Under the pieces are notes generated by a model that worked only from the letters and a program-made list of their open reading frames with translations, did no database searches and was not told the DNA's origin. A program made the translations under genes and the position numbers. A DNA stretch of 64,000 nt from Solanum dulcamara (Eukaryota > Streptophyta > Magnoliopsida > Solanales > Solanaceae). The stretch covers positions 18,295,949 to 18,359,948 of the forward strand of contig NC_077244.1 in assembly GCF_947179165.1 (NCBI RefSeq), given 5' to 3'. Each line of letters begins with the position of its first letter. Positions within the stretch are counted from its first letter, which is position 1. Of this stretch, positions 22,102-34,263 are shown in pieces.

Positions 22102-24199
22102 GGGGAGGTGGGCCCCACTGCCACTTGGCAGCCCCTCCTTCAGCATGTAGATACGGTGGCCCAATAGGGGCAAGACACGTGTCACCTCTTGGGGATGACA
22201 CGCGTCACACCCTACAGCCACATATATGTATGTATATGTATCCTAAACTTCAGCTTTCATTCACAATTTCCAGCAAAAGCAACGTGAACAAACCCTAGAG
22301 CTAAGGAGAAAATTGCGGGAGAAACAAAATAGGTAAGTCCCATTTTCATTCCGTAAATTAATTATATAGCGTATACCACAATGATATAGAAGTATTATTA
22401 GAATAAAATTAGAGTTCGGTGGTAACAAAAAACAGACAGCAAGCTGCCACGATGATTCAGCACGCTAAAAATATTCCGAGGCACGATTTCGGCAAGTTCT
22501 AGCTAATTTCGGGAAAGGTAAGTTATTCCCCTTTAATTTGAAGTTTATGATGTTAAATTAGGGTGTATTACACACCTTAGGGTCTGCTGCAAATTGGGAA
22601 AAAGGTTTGAAAAGTTCGGTGTTCCAAATAAATGAATTTGGAATCGCTATAGTTAAATTGTTGTCGAAATAAGGTGTTGTGCGCGTGGGGGATGCTGCTG
22701 GTTGGTTTGTGGCGTGTTTCAGGTTCTAAAATTTCTCTAAATGAGTTGGGAAAGCTTCTGGTTACATCCACATGACCCCTCACTTCGTACAGGTAAAGGT
22801 TTTGCAAAACAGAAACTAGAAACCCTCTTTTGGTATCGTAACTTCGGGCGAGTCATTTGGAGTTTATATTGTGTAATGTTGCCATGTTATATATATATAA
22901 GCTTCTGGTTGTATTTTTGGTTGGCTGCATGTGTTAAGGACATGGTTGGGAATTCAGATAGGGCACATTATAGGGGAGGTGTTGTCCGATTTCCGTAAAC
23001 GTCTTAACTAGTTAAGGAACTAGTCGAGAAGGCAAGTGAGGGGATGAATGCTATGAATACTAGTGGATAGCCTAAGTTGATGAAAAATCTAAGGGTGTTA
23101 ATACTCGCCTTATATCTGTGTTAAATAGGTTTCGAGGACGACGACGTAAACACGACTAAGGGAAGTCCATAAGAGGTATGTGAAGCCTGTCCCTTCTCTT
23201 CTTTTGGCATGTCGTAGAGGTAAGTAAGCAGTGATATAATGCCTAAAGTAATCACATTCTTGAATGCTCCTTATTCAATTCTGAATGTTAAAGCTTGTAT
23301 GATAGTTAAGCTAATTTCCTTGAATCTTTTATACACTGAGGACTTAATGAATATACAGACTCCTAGTCATAAAATTATTCGAAGATGAATACTCTGGAGT
23401 TCTTAGGTGAATAGTCTTACTTTGGTATATGTATAGGAACCTCGAGATGTAATTACTACATCCCCTAATGGCACTTAGAGGGAAACTAGAATGACTATAC
23501 TGTTACTCGAATTCTTAGACAATAACTTAGTCCTCTTATATAGTTGATTCTCGGATAATGATTTAAACTGTGGTTAGTTGCTCACTACTCTACTCGTGTA
23601 TACTATAACACTTCTTCTCCGAGTCCCGAGCCGGTTATCAGATTCATGCAATTCACTGCATTGTCCACTGAGCCCTTCACTAGAGGGCCGGGTACGTATG
23701 TATATATATGATGATGATGTGTTGTAATAAGGTGGCGATGGAATGGGGCCTAATACCGATACTACATATATGATTCACCGGACCCCTGATGGGGCCGGCT
23801 ATATTAAAAATTTGAGCATGCATGTTTTTTTATGATTCACAGAGTACAGGTACATGTTTCTGAGTTGATAAATTGTTCTCCTGCTCCTCTGTTTCGGATG
23901 TACTTCTTGTTTGGTTACATTAGACTTTACATACTTAGTACATATGTCATACTGACCCCCTATCTTTGGGGGGGCTACGTTTCATACCCGCAGGTGCAGG
24001 TACATAGGTTGGGGATCCGCTAGCATAGGAATCCCACTCAGCGGTCCAAGAACGCTCCATTGTGTTGGAGCCTGATTTTGGGTACTAACACTTGATGCAT
24101 GTATATAAGTTTTGTTCACAGGTACGGCGGGGGGCCTGTCCCGCCTTATGTTACTATTCTTTTGACTCTTAGAGGTCTGTGGATACAGATGTGGGTTAT

Positions 24200-24308
24200 A
24201 TGTGTGTAGAGCGTATGTGTATATAAGTTATATATACGTTATATATGGACTGTATCTAAGTTGTATATGAGCTGTATATAAGTTGTGTATGGGTTGTATA
24301 TGAGCTGT
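24200..24308 (+). repeat. Degenerate short tandem array (TTGTATATGAGCTGTATATAAG)-like
   Basis: Alternating TATATAAGTT, TTGTATATGAGCTG and TTGTGTATGGG words repeat with a spacing of about 11-22 bp. It is low-complexity DNA near the right end of the LTR. Confidence 0.6.
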
Positions 24309-24329
24309 GCCAATATATCAGGGGCTAAG

Positions 24330-26610
24330 CTTGCCCTACCACCCAAACCTTATCACGCCCTTCATGGGTGATACTTGGAGGAATACTCAATCACCAATGC
24401 CAAATCACAACGGCTGATGCTTGGGATCTGCATAACTCAAATGTCTACTCTACGTTGTCCTGAGTCTATCCTGAATCACCCTCACATGAGTTAAGGCATC
24501 CTTAATCAAGTCTGTACCACATGGACTAGGCTCCGTAGACTCAAACCAACTAATTAGAGAGCAACAACGCCTACCATATAAGGCCTCAAATAGGGCTATA
24601 TGAATACTAGAGTGGTAGTTGTTATTGTATGCAAACTCTGCCAAAGGCAAGTGTACTCTAACTGACCATGAGTCTGCAGGTGAAAAGTTGTGCTGAGATC
24701 AACACGGGTAACCAACTCCTCTCAAAAAGTTCTCCAAAACCTAGATGTGAACTATGAATCTAGTCTAAGATAATAGAAATATGCATACCTTGAGATGAAC
24801 CACCTCCCAGATGTGGATATGAGCCAATCTCTAGAGACTAAAGGAAGTATGAATAGGAAGGAAATGTCCTGACTTGGACAATCGACCAATGATGACCCAA
24901 ATACTATCAATACCTCTAGAAATGTGAGGAAACCCCATAATGATTTCCATGGTGATACGCTTCTATTTCGAATCAAGAAGAGGTAATCTCTAAAACTCAT
25001 CACCAAGCCTCAAATACTCAGTCTTCACCTGCTGGCAACTCAAACAATGAGACACATAGTCTGCAATGTCTCTCCTTATACCACTCCACCAGTAATAATG
25101 CTTCAAGTCACGATACATCTTTATTGTGCCCAAATGAATGGAATATATGGAATCATAGGCCTTGCTAAGAATCAGGTAAATCAAAACCTCAACTCTTGGA
25201 ACAAAGAAGCGATAATTAAACCTCAATACCCCATCTAGATCTAAGGTATCCTTACAGGCGTCACCTCTCAAAACTCAATCTCAAAGTTCTACCAACTCTT
25301 CATCCTTGAATTATTGGCTAAATATCTAATCTAGTAGATATGACCGAACTCCCACATAAGCTAACACATGCCAGAAATCTGAAATATCAAGCTAAATCAT
25401 CCTATTAGATAAGGAATAGATGTCCAAATCCAAAGGTCGCTCCACAATAGAAAGGAAGGCTAGACTACCCATACTCACTATCTTCATAATCAAGACATCC
25501 ACAACTACATTCGCTTAGCCTGAATAATAGAGAATAGAGAAGTCATACCCCTTCAGAAGATATATCCAATGATGCTGCCTTAAATTAAGATATCTCGGGC
25601 TCATAGTGTACTAAAGGATCCTATGATCAGTGTTTATTTCAAAATGAACTCTATATAGATAGTGGCTTCATATCTTAAGTGTGAAAACTACTACCACCAA
25701 CTCCAAGTCACGAGTTTGGGTATTTGTGCTCATGTTCCTTTAGCTACCTTGATGCATAACCAATAACCCGGCCACGCTACATCAACACACAACCCAAAAT
25801 GACTCTTGATATGTCATAGTACACAGTGAGGTCCTCTCTCTCAATTAGAAGAGTTGATATTAGAGAGAAGGTAAAAAACTCCTTGAGCTTCCAAAATCTC
25901 AACTCACACTCTTCAGACCACTCAAAAGAGATATCTTAATGAGTCAACCAATTCAGTAGCAGCCCTTAAAAAATAGACAATAGTAACAGGCTAGTCCAAA
26001 ACAACTGTAAATTTCAGTAATAGAGGTTGGCCTGTCCCAATCTCTAATAGCCTCAATCTTCGTAGGATCTACCATGATGCCATCCATTGGCACCACGTTC
26101 CCTTAGAATGTTGTCGAATCAAGCCAAAACTCACACTTTGAGAACATGGCATAAATCCGCTATTCTCTTAAAGTATGGACCACTAATCTAAGATGTTGCT
26201 CATGCTCCCTATGGCTCTACGAATATTCAAAAATAGCATTTATGTAGACTATGACAAATTAAGGTATGTCTTGAACAAACAAATAATCAAGTCCATGAAG
26301 GCGGCAGGGGAATTAGTTAAGACAAAAGACATCACTAGGAACTCGTAGTGGTTGTATAGAGTCCTAAATGCAGTCTTTAGGATGTCTGTTGCCTTAATCC
26401 TCAGCTGATGATAACCGGATCTCAACTATATCTTAGAAAACACTGCAGCACACTGAAGATGATCAAAGAGGTCATGAATACGAGGCATGGGGTAATGGTA
26501 CTTCACCGTCACCTTATTTAGCTACTTGTACTCAACAGGCATCCGCATAGTACTTTCCTTCTTCTTCACAAACAATGAACACTCTTGAACCAATGAACAC
26601 CCTTGAACCC
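24330..26610 (-). pseudogene. Pol remnant, RT to integrase, minus strand
   Basis: Read on the minus strand from 26610: MRMPVEYK (palm start), [22 protein letters not shown] and a YHQLRI block of RT, then a badly decayed thumb and RNase H (25300-26300), the integrase zinc module at 24990-25271 (KMYRDLKHYYWW, DYVSHCLSCQQVK), and the core to C-terminal region at 24450-24650 (MPLAEFAYNNNYHSSIH, EALYGRRC). The first His of the HHCC module is Tyr (AYDS instead of AHSS). The text around the catalytic Glu (QSERTIQ-like) is missing, indicating a small deletion near 24655-24720. No LTR of its own adjoins, and the orientation opposes both neighbours. Confidence 0.8.
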
Positions 26611-27332
26611 TAGCCTTTTCTCCTCATCAAAGCATTTTTTGTACTACACGGAGTATATAAATTACTGGAATAGTATTTCTACACTACTAGAAACTAAAAC
26701 TATATTTGAGAATGAATAAACAAGTATAAAGAGAAGTGTTTCTTGAGAAAGCTTGATGAACAAAATGTAAAAATAAGGTAGATATTTGTAGGTGTGAAGG
26801 AGGGACCTAACAATAAATAAAATAATTAAAAAGAATGATCTTGAAAATTCAATAGAGGATTGTGATGTCATGGTGGATGTCAAATAGATGATTTTGATAT
26901 CATGGGTGATATCAAATGGATTTAGATCTTCTATGGTTGGTGAGATGATTCTTCTTTTAATGAAATACCCTTTTTCAGAGCTACGTTATAAGATAACTTC
27001 ATAATAAGGATTTGGTGTCTCATTTGAATTGTAGTTCTAGAAGTATCCTTTCATGTCGTTCAAGAATCAATTAAATTGGATCATCCTACAGTGAAATATG
27101 ATTTTTATTCTATGAACACTGCATTTCATCACAACACCAAGTCTTGCAAAAATTAATTTATTTGACCTACTTAGCCTTCGAATCTTAAGCTATGGTCTTC
27201 ATGAAAGTTTCAAAGAATGATGATGGAATTTTTAATTTACTTGAAACACCTAATTTGGACCATCCTATGAAGAGTTTTTTCCAAAATATAGAAGCAGTAT
27301 CATTTTCATCGAGAATTGGAACACCACATATA
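26611..27332. other. Unassigned AT-rich spacer
   Basis: Between two oppositely oriented pol remnants. I see no LTR end, inverted termini or coding blocks. A 73-codon minus-strand open frame (26662-26883) is hydrophobic and AT-driven, without recognisable content. Confidence 0.4.
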
Positions 27333-27344
27333 ACGTTTTAGGGG

Positions 27345-27746
27345 GTGTTACACGATGTAGTTATGGGTATGTTATGGGTCTTTGACTTTTATTTTTATAA
27401 TTTACTTGATACGGGTGACACGGTGTATTTTATTACTCCTTACCTTGCTATAAGATTTTATATATGTCCCGACATCATGCTAGAACCTTTTTCAATTTAT
27501 ACTCCCATTGGTGATTCTTTTCTAGCCAAGAAAGTCTATAGAAATTACCTCATGACGATCTTGCATAAAGTAATCCCATGTGATCTTGTTGAATTCGACA
27601 TGACCAATTTTTATATTATTCTTGATATGGATTGGCTACGTGCTTTTTATAAATCTATTAATTGTAGAACCCATATGGTCAAATTTCAATTTCCTAATGA
27701 GACGTTTCTTGAGTGGAAGGGTATTGATACATTATTTAGGGGTTAA
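27345..27746 (+). pseudogene. Aspartic protease domain of Gypsy pol
   Basis: An open stretch of 133 codons. The catalytic D-T-G is present in LLDTGDTVYFITPYLA (about residues 20-35), followed by PFSIYTPIGDSFLAKKVYRN, ILDMDWL and the CRTHMVKFQFPNE strand that leads to RT. The start codon chosen by the open frame is arbitrary, because in the intact element this domain is internal to a polyprotein. It ends at a stop where the RT linker should begin. Confidence 0.8.
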
Positions 27747-27829
27747 TTCATATCATGCCTAAAAGTGCGGAAAATGATTTTTAACAGGTGTATCTATCAT
27801 TTAATGTGGGTTAGGGATACAAATTCCAA

Positions 27830-28840
27830 AGCTCCTACTATTGAGTCCATTCCCATTGTAAGTGAATTCCCCGATGTGTTTTTGATGATTTGCCCAATAT
27901 TTCTCCAGAAAGGTAAATCGATTTTGTTATAGATCTTCTTACCAACACCCAACCCATCTATATTCCTCCTTATCATATGGCCCTAGAAAAACTTAAGGAG
28001 TTGAAGGAACAATTGAAAGATTTTTTAGATAAGGGTTTCTTAAGTCTAAGTATTTCATCATGGGGTACTCCTGTGTTATTTATTAGAAAAAAGGATGAGT
28101 CATTTCGCATGTGTATAGATGAACGATAATTGAATAAGGTCACCATAAAGAACAAATATCCCATTCCAAAAATAGATGTCTTGTTTGATCAACTCCAAAC
28201 TGTAAGTCATTTCTCCAAGATTGATCTCGAATCCGATTATCACCAATTTAGGGTGAGGGAGTGTGAAATTCCCAAAATGACATTTCAAATAAGGTATGAC
28301 AATTTTGAATTTTTATCTATGTCATTTGGGTTGACTATGCTCCTCTTTTTTCATGGATTTGGTGAATCAGATTTTTAAACCATACCTAATTGATGATATA
28401 TTGATTTATTCCCAAAATAAAGAAGAACATATGGGTCCTTGATAAATGTGTTACAAACATTGAGGGACAAGGAATTATTTGCCAAGTTTAGTAAATGTGA
28501 ATTTTTGTTGAAGTCTATCGCATTTCTTGGTAACATTGTTTCCAATGATGGTATCATAGTTGATCCAAAGAAAATGGAGGCAGTAAAGAATTAGCCTAGA
28601 CCCTTGTCTTCTTCGGATATTCGTAGCTTCTTAGGTTTGGACGGATATTATAGAAGGTTTGCATAAGGATTTTCATCTATTTCATCGCCTTTGACTAAGT
28701 TGACCCAAAAGAAGATGAAGTTCCCATGGTCGGATAATTGCGAAACAAGTTTTCAAACATTGAAAGATCGTATTACATCGGCTCCTATTTTGACATTGCC
28801 GAAAGGTCTAGATGGGTTTGTTGTATATTGTGATGCTTTA
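27830..28840 (+). pseudogene. Reverse transcriptase domain, catalytic box damaged
   Basis: Blocks in order: FPDVF-like linker, ELKEQLKDFLDKGF, RKKDESFRMCIDE (a stop follows instead of RQLN), [32 protein letters not shown] (first catalytic Asp), [11 protein letters not shown], then a frame change and the FIDD region reading KPYLIDDILIYSQ at about 28377-28412. Roughly eight codons that normally separate PYL from the IDD box are missing, so the strand carrying the catalytic pair is shortened. The thumb follows ([28 protein letters not shown]). Stops at 28128 and 28441 add to the damage. Confidence 0.85.
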
Positions 28841-29152
28841 TGGGTTAGATTAAGTTGTGTTTAATGCAACATGGCAAGGTTGTAGCATATTCCTCTATAA
28901 AAGTAAAGGTTCATGAACGAAACTATCCAACTAATGATCTTGAATCGGCGGCGGTTGATTTTGTGTTGAAAATTTGGCATCACTAACTTTATGGGGTGTA
29001 TGTTGACATATTTACCGACCACAAGAGCTTGAAATATGTATTTAGGCAAAGGGATTTGAACCTTAGGAAAAAGAGGTGGCTTGAACTATTAAAAGATTAT
29101 GATATGAGTGTATTGTACAATCCGGGTAAAACAAATATTGTTGCCATGAATT
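28841..29152 (+). pseudogene. RNase H domain, cut by an insertion
   Basis: Contains [46 protein letters not shown] (the TDHKSL catalytic region), RKKRWLELLKDYDMSVLYNP and GKTNIVA. The final ADALSR block is lost exactly where the foreign segment begins at 29153. Confidence 0.8.
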
Positions 29153-29876
29153 TTCAGAATGAGAATGTAGAGATTGTTGTCTTTTGTAGTGATACTGCTA
29201 TTACCGAGAATTTTAGGGGTCTAACTCGCTAATATAAAAAACTAGAATATATAAATCTGGGATGCTTGAGACTGGATTAAATCCTTAGTTAGAGAGAGGG
29301 GCTAAGCTAAGCCTACGTAACGCTATGGGAACAACCTTTTTTTCCTCTTTTAGCTATGTTATATAGATGGGATACCTTTTGAAATAAAATGGAAAATGTA
29401 AGTAAGTAGCATCTAGAATATAATTCAGAGTAGCTAAGAAATAAAATGGGTTGAACCCAGCTCACAAACCAGGAGATTCGGGGGGTTTTGCCCACTCATC
29501 ATCAATGGGACATCGAAGATTTGGAACTACATCGATAGATAAATCATTTTCCTTCCTCACTTCTATCTCGAGAAAAGCATTTTAACCCTTATAAAAAGAA
29601 GCTTCATTCACATGAAAGATATGTTAGTAAATAGAAAACTCACCATTCATTCATGAACTGTCTTGTCCATGCCATAAAGAGCTCCAGTTGTCGACAAGAT
29701 GCTTATTAAAGAGATTTAATTATGGAATACAATAGAAGGGCTCTTAAAATTCAAAACTTGAGAAGTAAGGTAAACAGTGGTCTCTGACTAGGACCAGGAA
29801 CCAATTCAAATTTGGATCTTGACATGTTAGTGGTTTTTGACCATAGGCATTTTGCTAGGAAGTTGGTGGTCTTATA
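29153..29876. mobile_element. 724-bp insert of unknown family flanked by ATGAATT
   Basis: The RNase H/linker reading stops after NIVA and resumes at 29884 with SRLSMNDISHIE. The inserted DNA is bounded by the 7-bp direct repeat ATGAATT (29146-29152 and 29877-29883), a plausible target duplication. No inverted termini, A-tail or coding block is visible, so the class is open: short non-autonomous DNA element, Helitron-type filler or repair insert. Confidence 0.55.
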
Positions 29877-29883
29877 ATGAATT

Positions 29884-30043
29884 AGGTTAGTAGGTTGTCC
29901 ATGAATGATATTTCTCATATTGAAAATAACAAGAAGGAATTGGTTAAATATGTACACCGATTGGCCTGTTTAGGGGTAAGATTGAGCAACTCTAATAAGG
30001 GTGGTATTCTTTCGCAAAATGGTTTGGAATCGTCATGGGTAGT
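29884..30043 (+). pseudogene. Linker and start of integrase region, truncated
   Basis: SMNDISHIENNKKELVKYVHRLACLGVRL continues the pol reading after the insert and ends in NGLESSWVV, the SESSLVV block upstream of the integrase zinc module. The next bases (TGTTACGACCC, 30044) are the end of a minus-strand LTR, so that insertion truncated this element. Confidence 0.75.
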
Positions 30044-30793
30044 TGTTACGACCCAAGCTAGACCCTAGGTGCGATGCGGCGATTAGAATCCTAGAGGACC
30101 CCAACCCAACCTCTTAGAATATCATTCATGAGCATACATAAGGTAAATGAGAAAATAAGCTAATAGTCTCAAAAATAGAACATAAGTCTCAAAATTAGGA
30201 ATGAAAGACAACATAGATTTTAAACATCCAACATGCCTCAACTACTCGATTGGAGCATAAATCAAGCTCTTAGCTCACCCATGACAAAATAAGAGAATGA
30301 AATAGTCAAATGACACAAATGGAAATAAAGTATCAAGTCTTCGAAATATGAGGACTCACAACCAATACAAATATAATAAACTCTAGCCATGAATGGAAGG
30401 ATGAGAGAGATCATCAGACCCTACATTATGATATAATGCAGGCAAAAAGTATTTGTTAGTACATGGAATGCAATAAGTATGTGATAAATATGCATAAACA
30501 ATAAAAATAGGACATAATCAATACGAATAATGGGAAGCAAGACAAATATCACAAATGTGAGTAAAACCATCAAAACATTATAACATTAAACTCATTGGTC
30601 AATGCATCAAAACATCATCATCATATGAACTTTATAAATTTTCTTTAACTCGTGTGGGATAGGACCTTAATCGAAACTTAAGACCCTGCGAGCCATTAGA
30701 TGGAATTCGATGAACCCCACATCAAAAGGGAAAGACTACCTTGCCATGGTAGATTTCTTGATGGTACTCATTTTTACTGTGTTATATGTGGAT

Positions 30794-32540
30794 TGTAAGA
30801 CCCCAGAAGTTGGAAAGTAAAAAAATGAGGAACAAAAGATGAAATTCAAGAAAATATAGCTTTTTGGCACCGAATAATGAACACGAAGGCCATCACAGTT
30901 CGTGGTTCTACCACTGTGGTCAACATTCTGTAACTCAGTCTTGTAAGGAAGGTACCACGGGCCGCGGCGAGCAACACAAACCATGGTGCCCTTTGTGGTG
31001 ACCCCTCCTCCGATACCCTTAAAACATTTCCCAAGGAAGGGACCACGCCTCACCAGGGCCATATTTTCCTTCATGGACCATGGTGGGTTTCGTGGCTGTC
31101 GCACCTACAGACCCTCCTACAGGTCCTGCACCATGTTTGTGATTCACATACTATATGACCTCCTCGGACGTGAATGTCTACATATAGGAAGTCCTGAAAA
31201 TCTTTCCTATAACCCCAAGATTCAAGATCAAGTCAAGCACCATGGATGACCACCACAGGTCGTGGTGAGGATCACGGACTATGAAGGTTCCTCTGTGTAG
31301 TCCTAGTTTTCAGTTAAATAAAGGGTAATTTGGTCATTCCCTATTTTTTATTAATGTATGTGGATGTTTTTGGGACTAGATTCATTATGTTATTGTCCTA
31401 AATACTCCTAAATCTATTCTTTTCCTTCATAAACTCTAAGACAATTTTTTTGAATTCTCTACCAAGGTTCTTCAAGAGATCTTCATCTTTATCAAGGTTT
31501 TGGCTAGGGTTTCTTCAATAAAAAGTATTCTCCTCCCAATTACAAGGTCAATTCACCAAGTTATGTGGGGATTGATCCATGGGCTCCTTTCATTCATAGA
31601 GTCCCAAGGTTTTTACTCAAAATCTCATTAATTTCCATTGGGTTTGTAACATTAGTTTGATGAATTGCATTGGATTGTTTCAATTATGTTTTTATTTGTT
31701 ATAAACAATAATTATAAGTATGTTTCTACATATATTGCATGATTTTAATTTGAATTAGGAATTCCCATGCATGAATTTATTTTTAATGATGAGTTACATG
31801 AAGTATGATTATGAAGTTCAATGATTTCAAAGTATTCTCATGGTTTTTACTCAAATTGACTATGTGTATGAGTTTTACACTAAATTTAAGTATGAATTCT
31901 GATCATGGATTAACATTATGTTTAAGGTATGAATTTTATGCAATTTATGAAGAAGGATGACTTAGGATCCTTAATTGGTGACCTAGGAACCTAATGACAT
32001 AAATTATACAAGTATGATATTGTGATGTTGAATGGCTTATACTCACATTGAAAGTATGACCTGAAAATGGGCTAATCTATGAATTATGAAGTTTATGAAA
32101 AAGTTTATCATATATGTTAAGTATGATTACTATGTTATGTACTCTATGAGATTTGACTTAGTACTAAATGATGACTTGAGGAGAGGGTTCAACCTACGAA
32201 GTCCTTATATAATGTCTCTTGTCTCATAACTACGTGCCACCATAGCATTTCCCTTTTTTCTTAGCTAGTGGATCCACACATAACATATCTACATGACCCA
32301 CCTAACAGGGTAGAGTCTACCTTGGCAAGTCGATTCCCCTTTCTTCCATTGTATGGGGGGTATCGAGATTCCAAGTTATAGCTCGCATGGTCTTATTGTT
32401 GATTATGATTCTATCCCACATATGTTATTTCGGTATTTACTTTACCTTATGTATTTTTATGATATGTCAAAAGGCTTGGTTGGAGCCCTTCGAGGTTTCG
32501 ATTGCCATGTTTCGACTAGGCCCTATGTCGGGTAGTGAAA
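30794..32540 (+). mobile_element. Solo LTR with perfect TGGAT target duplication
   Basis: Starts TGTAAGACCCCAGAAGTTGG and ends GTCGGGTAGTGAAA (a TGACA end with C to A). It is flanked by TGGAT at 30789-30793 and TGGAT at 32541-32545. The host LTR resumes exactly: the sister LTR reads TTTGTGGATCCACTAGC uninterrupted at about 38628, whereas here it is split after GTGGAT. 1747 bp, no interior and no second LTR. The cleanest nesting event in the window. Confidence 0.92.
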
Positions 32541-33539
32541 TGGATCCACTAGCTTCACCATATTGGCATCTTTAAACCTACATGGGCAATGTAATTAGGA
32601 ACTAAAGGTTTCTACTAGGATTACCTTGGGTAGCTACAATGCCTATCAGACTGAACCTCACCTTAAAGTCCTCTCGGTGCTAAGTCTTTATCCCAACAGA
32701 AACTTCATAAAAATATAGTCAGTAACATCATTTAGAAAGATAGTAATAAATATCAATCCATATTTATAAAGATAAAATAGGAATAGCGAATGTGTCAACA
32801 TCATAATAAAATCATAAGAATAGCTCATTAACTTAGTTGATTCATAAGAATCCATGAGTTGGTGAGAATTGACCTTTCACCTCTTTGACATGATTGTGCG
32901 AATTGTCCTTTTGCACTATAACTTTTTTTCTTATAGCATCATTGAACATCATTCATAACTTCTTGCTTAAAGCATATTTGAACTTCATTTATAAAACTTT
33001 CATTGAAATAACTTGAAAATCATGATCATAACTCATAAATCATACTTGAAACTAGCATATAGCATACGTCTTTGCAATTCATCTTGAAAATATGCAATTT
33101 AATGTGAATTATGCATAATTTAATCAATAATTATAAGATATATCATGAATAAGAAGACCCAATATAAGATCATAAAATTAGGGCTTTTAGTGGAAGAAAT
33201 CACAAGAGATTTGAGAAGCAATCTTTGGAATTTCATAGGTTAAAGGGCCCCAGGATGAATTCCCACATACAATTGATCCAAGAAGCCTAATTTTGTTCTT
33301 GATTGGAGACTTGACTTGAATTACCCTTTGAATTTTCTTGAACAAGAAAAAGACTCTTGAGAAGAAACTTTAGAGAGGATTTTGTGTTTTGAGTTATTGG
33401 GTGAGAATGAGAGAATTAGGAGGGCTTAGGATAGTTAATAGGTTGGCATCTAGTGCCAAAAAACATCCACATTCATTAATGAAAACATAGTGAATGACCA
33501 AACTACCCCTAGTTAAAACTCAATTCAGGCACCTGGACT

Positions 33540-34263
33540 ATTATAAGACCCTGGAAGTGGAAAAGTCAAAAAATGAGGTTTAAAGAAGAGTTCTTAGAAA
33601 AATGCAGCATTTGGCACTAGGTGGCCATCAAGGAGCCATCCACGGGCTGTGAAGAGCCACTGTGGTCAATACCTTGCACATTTGGATTTCAGAAGTGATA
33701 TCCATGAGAGGTACCATGAGTTGTTATGGGTATCACAAGTCATGGTAGCCTCCGTGGTAAGAACCTCCTACAGGCCATGTCAGGTTCCTCACCATGCCCC
33801 CTTCCCCCACAATGAGCCATGGAAACCTTCAAGGACCGTGGTGGTCTCTGTGGAGGATTTCCAACAAATCCCTAAAATTCCCAGAGTTTAAGTCCAGCAC
33901 CATGAGCCTCTACAACAATCCATGAAACTCACCATAGCCCATGGTGGTGAGCGTGGTGATGGACTTAAAATATGGGAATTCAGGGGATTTGCAGGAATTC
34001 CTCCACGGAGACCACCATGATCCATAAAGGTTTCCACGGCCCCTGGTGAGGAAGTGCCCACCATGGATCCATAATGGCTTGTGGTACCCCTTAAGGACAT
34101 CATTTTTAAAACCCAAATATGCAGTATCTGGATCATGGTGGCTCTTCACAGCCCATGGTCTACTTTACGACCCGTGAAGGCAACCTAGTGCCAAAAGCTA
34201 CATTTTTTGGGGAACTCTTCTTTAAACCACGTTTTCCCAATTTTCAACTTTTGAGGTCTTACA
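33540..34263. repeat. 720-bp inverted repeat made of two head-to-head LTR starts
   Basis: The plus-strand text from TAAGACCCTGGAAGTGG (33543) and the minus-strand text from TAAGACCTCAAAAGTTG (34262) match over about 350 bp each, for example GGTTTAAAGAAGAGTTC, TTTGGCACTAGG, GGCTGTGAAGAGCCAC and TTTAAGTCCANCACCA, with a centre near 33928. The right arm is the normal start of the host minus-strand LTR. The left arm is an extra inverted partial copy inserted after CAGGCACCTGGAC, where the sister LTR (37750) runs on without it. Confidence 0.85.

Larger units (their letters stand above)
21664..24329 (+). repeat. LTR of another Gypsy family (partial or solo)
   Basis: Starts TGTTACACCCCACATC, carries a promoter-like stretch (CATATATGTATGTATATG at about 22221) and ends in a GGGCCTGTCCCGCC block and a degenerate TTGTATATGAGCT array. 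Both are usual near the end of large Solanaceae LTRs. I could not see a TGACA-type end, a primer site or a target duplication, so the right edge is approximate. Longer open frames (22741-22998, 23832-24023) are not recognisable proteins. Confidence 0.6.
27333..30043 (+). mobile_element. Gypsy chromovirus fragment: protease to integrase N terminus
   Basis: Ordered protease, RT, RNase H and start of the integrase region on the plus strand. Its left end lacks gag and LTR. Its right end is cut by a minus-strand LTR at 30044. A 724-bp foreign segment interrupts it at 29153-29876. The block order and wording match the element at 16074, so both belong to the same chromovirus group. Confidence 0.8.
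30044..34263 (-). repeat. 3' LTR of the minus-strand element (interrupted)
   Basis: Plus-strand text begins TGTTACGACCCAAGCTAGAC and ends TTGAGGTCTTACA, the reverse complements of the LTR end and start of this family. The 37304 LTR matches its first 330 bp (TAGAATCnnAGAGGAnCCCAAC, CATAAGTCTCAAAA and more). Removing the solo LTR (30794-32540 with its duplication) and the extra inverted arm (about 33540-33900) leaves about 2.1 kb, close to the sister LTR at 37899-40150. Confidence 0.75.

Noticed and set aside
29153..29876. Organelle DNA insertion
   Set aside because: The GC-balanced text suggested it, but I recognise no plastid or mitochondrial gene in it.
30736..31249. Overlapping open frames on both strands (up to 122 codons)
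   Set aside because: They lie in LTR starts rich in CCATGG/CCGTGGT words and cross the junction of the solo LTR at 30794.
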